Shown: positions 38,426 through 43,043 of the stretch, piece by piece
How the letters are laid out: each line of letters begins with the position of its first letter
How positions within the stretch are numbered: the first letter of the stretch is position 1
Assembly: GCF_013432195.1 (NCBI RefSeq)
Contig: NZ_JACCDB010000015.1
Location: 1-43,043 of the forward strand
Length of the DNA stretch: 43,043 nucleotides
Direction: 5' to 3'
Origin: Tepidicella baoligensis
Lineage (GTDB): Bacteria > Pseudomonadota > Gammaproteobacteria > Burkholderiales > Burkholderiaceae_C
The notes under the pieces: generated by a model
What the model saw: the letters and a program-made list of their open reading frames with translations, nothing else
Told to the model about the DNA's origin: nothing
Databases searched by the model: none
Translations under genes and position numbers: made by a program

Positions 38426-39358
38426 ATGACCGGCCCCCTGGCTCCCCCGCGGGAAACCGTGTCCATCGCCCGGGGCCGCCAGCGGCGGCGCGAGCAGCTC
38501 ACCGCGCTGGTGATGCTCGCGCCGTCGCTGCTGTTCCTGGCGGCGTTCACCTACTGGCCTATCCTGCGTTCGCTCGTCTACGGCTTCTTCGACGTGCAGC
38601 TGGGCTCGTCGGCGATCTTCTTCGTCGGCTGGGAGAACTACCAGCGGCTCTGGCACGACGCGCTGTTCTGGCAATCGCTGCGCAACACGGTCATCTACAT
38701 GGTGGTGACGGTGCCCACCTCGATTGCCCTGGCGCTGCTGCTGGCCGTGGCGCTGGACCGCGGTCTGCGCGGCACGGCGCTGTACCGCGCCAGCTTCTTC
38801 TATCCGGTGATGATCCCGTCGGTGGCCGCCGGCATGGTGTGGGTGTTCCTGTACGCGCCGGGCTACGGCCCCATCAACGGCCTGATGGAACTGCTCGGCC
38901 TGCCCAAACTGGAGTGGCTGTACGACCGGCAGTGGGCGCTGCCGGCCATCATCTTCATGAGCATCTGGAAATACGCCGGCTACTTCATGCTCATCCTGCT
39001 GGCCGCACTGCAGCTGGTGCCGCGCGACCTGTACGAGGCGGCGCGGCTGGACGGCGTTTCCGGATTCCGGCAGCTGCTGCACATCACCGTGCCGCTGATT
39101 TCTCCGACGCTGTACTTCGTGGTGGTGATCGGCGTGCTGCACTCGTACCAGATCTTCGACTACGTGTTCGTGATGACGCAGGGCGGCCCGGCCGACGCAA
39201 CCAACGTGCTCACCTTCTACATCTACCAGAACGCGTTCCAGTTCCAGGACATCGGCACCGCCTCGGCGATCGCCAACATCCTGCTGCTGGTGATCGGCGG
39301 TCTGATCGCCGTCGTGGCACTCACGCTGGGGCGACGCGTGCATTACCTGGGGCGCTGA
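38426..39358 (+). CDS. Carbohydrate ABC transporter permease (UgpA/MalF type)
   Basis: A 310-aa inner-membrane permease with six predicted TM helices (first near 27-50, ALVMLAPSLLFLAAFTYWPI). The EAA loop that docks the ATPase is visible as LYEAARLDGVSGFRQLLHITVPLISP (about 207-232). It belongs to the CUT1 UgpA/MalF class. ATG 38426 follows the binding-protein stop by 7 nt; the Shine-Dalgarno is weak, so coupling is likely. Its stop is 2 nt before the second permease. Confidence 0.92.
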   Translation: MTGPLAPPRETVSIARGRQRRREQLTALVMLAPSLLFLAAFTYWPILRSLVYGFFDVQLGSSAIFFVGWENYQRLWHDALFWQSLRNTVIYMVVTVPTSIALALLLAVALDRGLRGTALYRASFFYPVMIPSVAAGMVWVFLYAPGYGPINGLMELLGLPKLEWLYDRQWALPAIIFMSIWKYAGYFMLILLAALQLVPRDLYEAARLDGVSGFRQLLHITVPLISPTLYFVVVIGVLHSYQIFDYVFVMTQGGPADATNVLTFYIYQNAFQFQDIGTASAIANILLLVIGGLIAVVALTLGRRVHYLGR

Positions 39359-39360
39359 CC

Positions 39361-40191
39361 ATGCCTGCACACCGACTGTTCGACCGTTCCCGCTGGATGC
39401 ACTGGCTGCTGCTGCCGGCCATGCTGCTGTGGCTCAGTCCGTTGGCTTGGATGTTCATCACCTCGCTCAAGACACGCGCCGAGATCTTTGACGTCAGCGC
39501 CGGTCTGCTGCCCCAGGTGCTGCAATGGCAGAACTACCCGGCAGCCCTGGCGGTGGCGCCGTTTGGCACCTATCTGCTCAACTCGGTGCTGGTCACCGGC
39601 GGTATCCTGCTGGCGCAGCTGACCACCATCACGCTGGCAGCCTATGCCTTCGCGCGGCTGCGCTTCCCGGGGCGCGACTGGCTGTTCGGCCTGTTCCTGC
39701 TGCAGGTGATGTTCCCGATCTACGCCACCTTCCTGACCAACTTCATCACCGTGCGTGAGCTGGGCCTGCTCAACAGCCTGTGGGCGCTGATGGTGCCGTT
39801 CATCGCCAGCGGCTACGGCACCTTCATGCTGCGTCAGGCGTTCCGTCAGGTTCCCAACGATCTGGCCGACGCCGCCCGGCTGGACGGCTGCGGCCACTGG
39901 GCCACGCTGTGGCACGTCTACCTGCCGCTGGTCAAGCCCACCCTGGTAGCGTTCGGCATGATCTCAGTCGTGACGCACTGGAACGACTACATGTGGCCGC
40001 TGCTGGTGACCAACAGCGAAGCCGTGCGCACCCTGCCCATCGGCCTGGGCCTGCTGGCCAAGGCCGACAGCGGCGCCGACTGGCCGCGCCTGATGGCCGC
40101 TACCATGGTGGTGATCTCGCCGCTGCTGCTGCTGTTCGTGATCTTCCAGCGCCGCTTTGTCGACAGCTTTATGCATGCCGGCCTCAAGTAG
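39361..40191 (+). CDS. Carbohydrate ABC transporter permease (UgpE/MalG type)
   Basis: A 276-aa inner-membrane permease with six TM helices (first at about 12-32, MHWLLLPAMLLWLSPLAWMF). The EAA motif reads LADAARLDGCGHWATLWHVYLPLVKP (about 168-193). SLKTRAEIF near the N-terminus and NDYMWPLLVTNSEAVRTLPIGL late in the protein are typical of UgpE/MalG. It pairs with the preceding permease to form the channel. The 32-nt gap to the ATPase gene is the largest in the operon. Confidence 0.92.
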   Translation: MPAHRLFDRSRWMHWLLLPAMLLWLSPLAWMFITSLKTRAEIFDVSAGLLPQVLQWQNYPAALAVAPFGTYLLNSVLVTGGILLAQLTTITLAAYAFARLRFPGRDWLFGLFLLQVMFPIYATFLTNFITVRELGLLNSLWALMVPFIASGYGTFMLRQAFRQVPNDLADAARLDGCGHWATLWHVYLPLVKPTLVAFGMISVVTHWNDYMWPLLVTNSEAVRTLPIGLGLLAKADSGADWPRLMAATMVVISPLLLLFVIFQRRFVDSFMHAGLK

Positions 40192-40223
40192 GCTCTTCAA
40201 CCGCCACATCCAGACTTTCACCC

Positions 40224-41299
<1,076 letters not shown>

Positions 41300-41303
<4 letters not shown>

Positions 41304-42073
41304 GCGTCACCCCTGAGCTGAGTGCGCGGCAGGAGCGCATCGTCGAGATTTTGCGGACCACTCCATCCATCACCACGTCCGAACTGGCACAGCGCATAGC
41401 GGTTTCGGGTGAAACGGTGCGGCGCGACCTGCAGGCCCTGGCCGGCTACGGCGTCGTGCAGAAGTTCCATGGCGGCGTGAGCCTGCACCGCGATGTGCAG
41501 GAGTCCCCCTTCCAACTGCGCCTGCGCAGCAACGTCACTGCCAAGCGCCGGTTGGCCCGGCAGGTGTCGGCCCTGGTTCCCGACGGCGCCAGCCTGGTGC
41601 TGGACAACAGCAGCACCGCGTGCTTCGTGGCTGAGGCACTGGCCGAACGCCGGGGGCTGAGAGTCGCCACACCCTCGCTGGAGGTGGCGCGCGCCTTGGC
41701 GCCCAGCGGCGAGCGCCACACCGTGATGCTGCCGGGTGGCACCCTGCGCAGCAGCGACATGACCCTGGCCGGCGCCAGCGCCTTGCGCTTCGCGGCGCAA
41801 CTGCACCCCGACTATCTGATCGTCTCGGTGGCGGCACTGAGCGCGCGGGGCGGCTGCCTGGACTTCGACCCCTTCGAAGTCGAGTTCAAACAAACCGTCT
41901 GTCCGCATGCCGGCACCGTGATCGTGGTGGCCGATGCCAGCAAGTTCGAGGCTCCCGGACTGATCACCAGCCTGCCTTGGAAGAACGTGCAGGTGCTTGT
42001 CACCGACCAGGCGCTGCCGCCCGACCTCGCACGCGCCACCGCCGATGTGCAGGTGGTGACAGCCGACGCCTGA
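41300..42073 (+). CDS. DeoR/GlpR-family transcriptional regulator
   Basis: A 257-aa regulator. The N-terminal DeoR helix-turn-helix (about 10-62) has ARQERIVEILRTTPSITTSELAQRI and the signature SGETVRRDLQALAGYGVVQKFHGGV. The C-terminal sugar-phosphate sensing domain (DeoRC, about 80-235) has VPDGASLVLDNSSTACFVAEAL and VVVADASKFEAPGL. Family members are repressors released by phosphorylated sugars or polyols, which fits control of the importer it is translationally coupled to. It fits a phosphopolyol or sugar-phosphate inducer, but no catabolic gene remains nearby. An IS begins about 15 bp after its stop. Confidence 0.9.
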
Positions 42074-42087
42074 CCTGCAAAAGAGGA

Positions 42088-42153
42088 CGGCATTGCCCTT
42101 GAGTGCTCGAAAATCGAGGTACCGAATCTTGATCAAACGATCGGGCAATGCCG
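42088..42153. repeat. 11-bp inverted repeat at the left end of the IS1380-family element
   Basis: CGGCATTGCCC (42088-42098) and GGGCAATGCCG (42143-42153) are exact reverse complements 44 bp apart. The right arm includes the putative transposase start codon (ATG 42148). It may be the IS end region or a hairpin limiting transposase translation. The exact left boundary of the element (between the regulator stop at 42073 and here) is not resolved. Confidence 0.6.
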
Positions 42154-42933
42154 AGGCCAAACTGTACCGAGAAAATGGACGTTGGAACGCTGGATTTTGG
42201 CCGATTGGGCAGGCGTGTGGTGGAGGGTCGATTCGACGGCGGCAGCATGACCAGTGATGGCGGCGTGATGCTGCTGGCTCAGGTCGATCGCAAGCTGGGG
42301 TTGATGGATGCGGCGGCACGCTGCATCGCCGATCCGCGCAGCCCGCTCTTGATCAAACACGGTGTGCGCGACATGTTGCGCCAGCGGGTGTACGGGCTGG
42401 CACTGGGCTGGGAAGACCTCAACGATCACTGCGCGTTGCGCCAAGATGTGGCCCTGCAAACGGCCGTGGGCGTGGACCGAGAGGTTGCCAGTGCGCCCAC
42501 CCTGTGCCGCCTGGAGAAATGGGCTGATCGCGCCACGGCCTGGCGGCTGCACGAGGTGCTGGTCGATCAGTTCATCGCCAGTTTCGATACCGGACCCAAG
42601 GAGTTGGTGCTGGACTTCGACGCCACCGACAACCCGCTGCACGGCCAGCAAGAGGGCCGATTCTTCCACGGCTACTACGACAGTTACTGCTACCTGCCGC
42701 TGTACGTGTTCTGCGGCCAGCAACTGCTGTGCGCGTACCTGCGGCCCAGCAACATCGATGGCGCACGCCATACGGCGGCCATCCTGAAACTACTGGTGCG
42801 CCGACTGCGCGCGCAGTGGCCCGACGTGCGCATCGTGTTTCGTGGGGATTCGGGCCCCCGGCGGCCACCCAAAGTGCTCCACTTATGGCCACCCAAATTG
42901 CTCCACCTGACCAGTGGTGACCTGATGCATTGA
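42148..42933 (+). pseudogene. IS1380-family transposase, interrupted by an IS21-family element
   Basis: The frame matches the N-terminal half of IS1380-family transposases: DFGRLGRRVVEGRFDGGSM, TSDGGVMLLAQVDRKLGL, GWEDLNDHCALRQD, LDFDATDNPLHGQQEGRFFHGYYDSY and, last, RIVFRGDSG at about 42831-42854. Right after the RGDSG motif, which normally continues FCR or similar, the sequence changes to the repeat end of an IS21-family element; the frame then runs 80 nt further to a chance stop at 42933. The gene is thus broken, and its second half should lie beyond the window. An alternative start is ATG 42175 (MDVGTLDF). Confidence 0.88.
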
Positions 42934-43043
42934 GCTTGGCATGTTGGTCGCCCGCTGGCCGACAGGCAGGACGTTACTTTCACCCCCTCACCAACGAGGG
43001 GACCACCGGAGTGAACGTCTTGAAGCCACACTTGCAAACCACC
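42860..43043 (+). mobile_element. Left end of an IS21-family insertion sequence (runs off the window)
   Basis: GGCCACCCAAAGTGCTCCACT (42863-42883, 2 mismatches to its copy) and the copy at 42888-42908 are 25 bp apart. Such repeated terminal sites, bound by the transposase, are typical of IS21-family ends. They are followed by about 100 bp non-coding sequence and then the start of istA at 43011. The insertion point is inside the IS1380 transposase gene, at or near 42855-42860; the exact first base cannot be set without the other end. Confidence 0.75.
43011..43043 (+). CDS. istA: IS21-family transposase IstA, 5' end only
   Basis: Only 11 codons are in the window. GTG 43011 begins VNVLKPHLQTT, which matches the usual N-terminus of IS21-family IstA proteins (KPHLxTT before the first helix-turn-helix). 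CGAGGGGACC lies 10-20 nt upstream as a possible ribosome binding site. Frame and direction agree with the upstream terminal repeats. The rest of the gene and istB should lie to the right. Confidence 0.65.
   Translation, partial: MNVLKPHLQTT

Noticed and set aside
37009-38550. 513-codon minus-strand frame opposite the binding protein gene
   Set aside because: Runs opposite a clear Tat-signal binding protein with its own ribosome binding site; composition is typical of a shadow frame.

Overview
The window is a GC-rich, gene-dense bacterial chromosome segment. Its gene order (yebC-purD-hemF-nadD-rsfS-rlmH-maf-rng, clpS-clpA, tolB-pal-cpoB) and protein sequences point to a betaproteobacterium of the order Burkholderiales, most likely Comamonadaceae or a close relative. 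That placement comes from recognised families and synteny, not from any database search. About 36 kb is ordinary core genome. The right-hand 7 kb (about 35.7-43.0 kb) is accessory in character, with remnants of three insertion-sequence families.

Layout from left to right. A tRNA-Lys(UUU) gene with its terminator lies next to tcdA, which makes a tRNA position-37 modification, and a YeeE/YedE sulfur-compound transporter. The tolB-pal-cpoB envelope genes follow on the minus strand, without tolQRA beside them, and are divergent from msbA. From 13.9 kb back to 7.0 kb runs a compact eight-gene minus-strand cluster for nucleotide, cofactor and RNA metabolism, mostly with 4-nt overlaps. Next come a membrane-anchored PAS-GGDEF-EAL protein, exonuclease I (sbcB), a small MliC-like lipoprotein, and clpS-clpA. 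Two unrelated NADP isocitrate dehydrogenases follow (monomeric and dimeric) with a strong terminator between them, then a DUF192 protein.

From 25.9 to 30.7 kb is a four-gene tripartite efflux operon (NodT-type outer membrane factor, MacA-type adaptor, ATPase, FtsX/MacB-type permease) with an operator-like inverted repeat over its putative -10. Upstream lie a four-copy 12-bp tandem repeat and guanine deaminase. Divergent from guaD is a five-gene operon: a Zur/Fur-type regulator, a LolD/MacB-like ATPase, a four-TM permease, an 80-aa secreted Cys/His-rich protein and a DUF3299-like secreted protein. This is the best candidate in the window for a poorly described system, possibly zinc-responsive metal handling.

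An hpf-type gene ends the conserved part. Then come an IS630-family transposase remnant that overlaps the end of a HAD phosphatase, a complete UgpB-like carbohydrate or phosphopolyol ABC importer with a DeoR-family regulator, and an IS1380-family transposase gene interrupted by an IS21-family element that runs off the right edge. I found no CRISPR array, rRNA, prophage or recognisable riboswitch.
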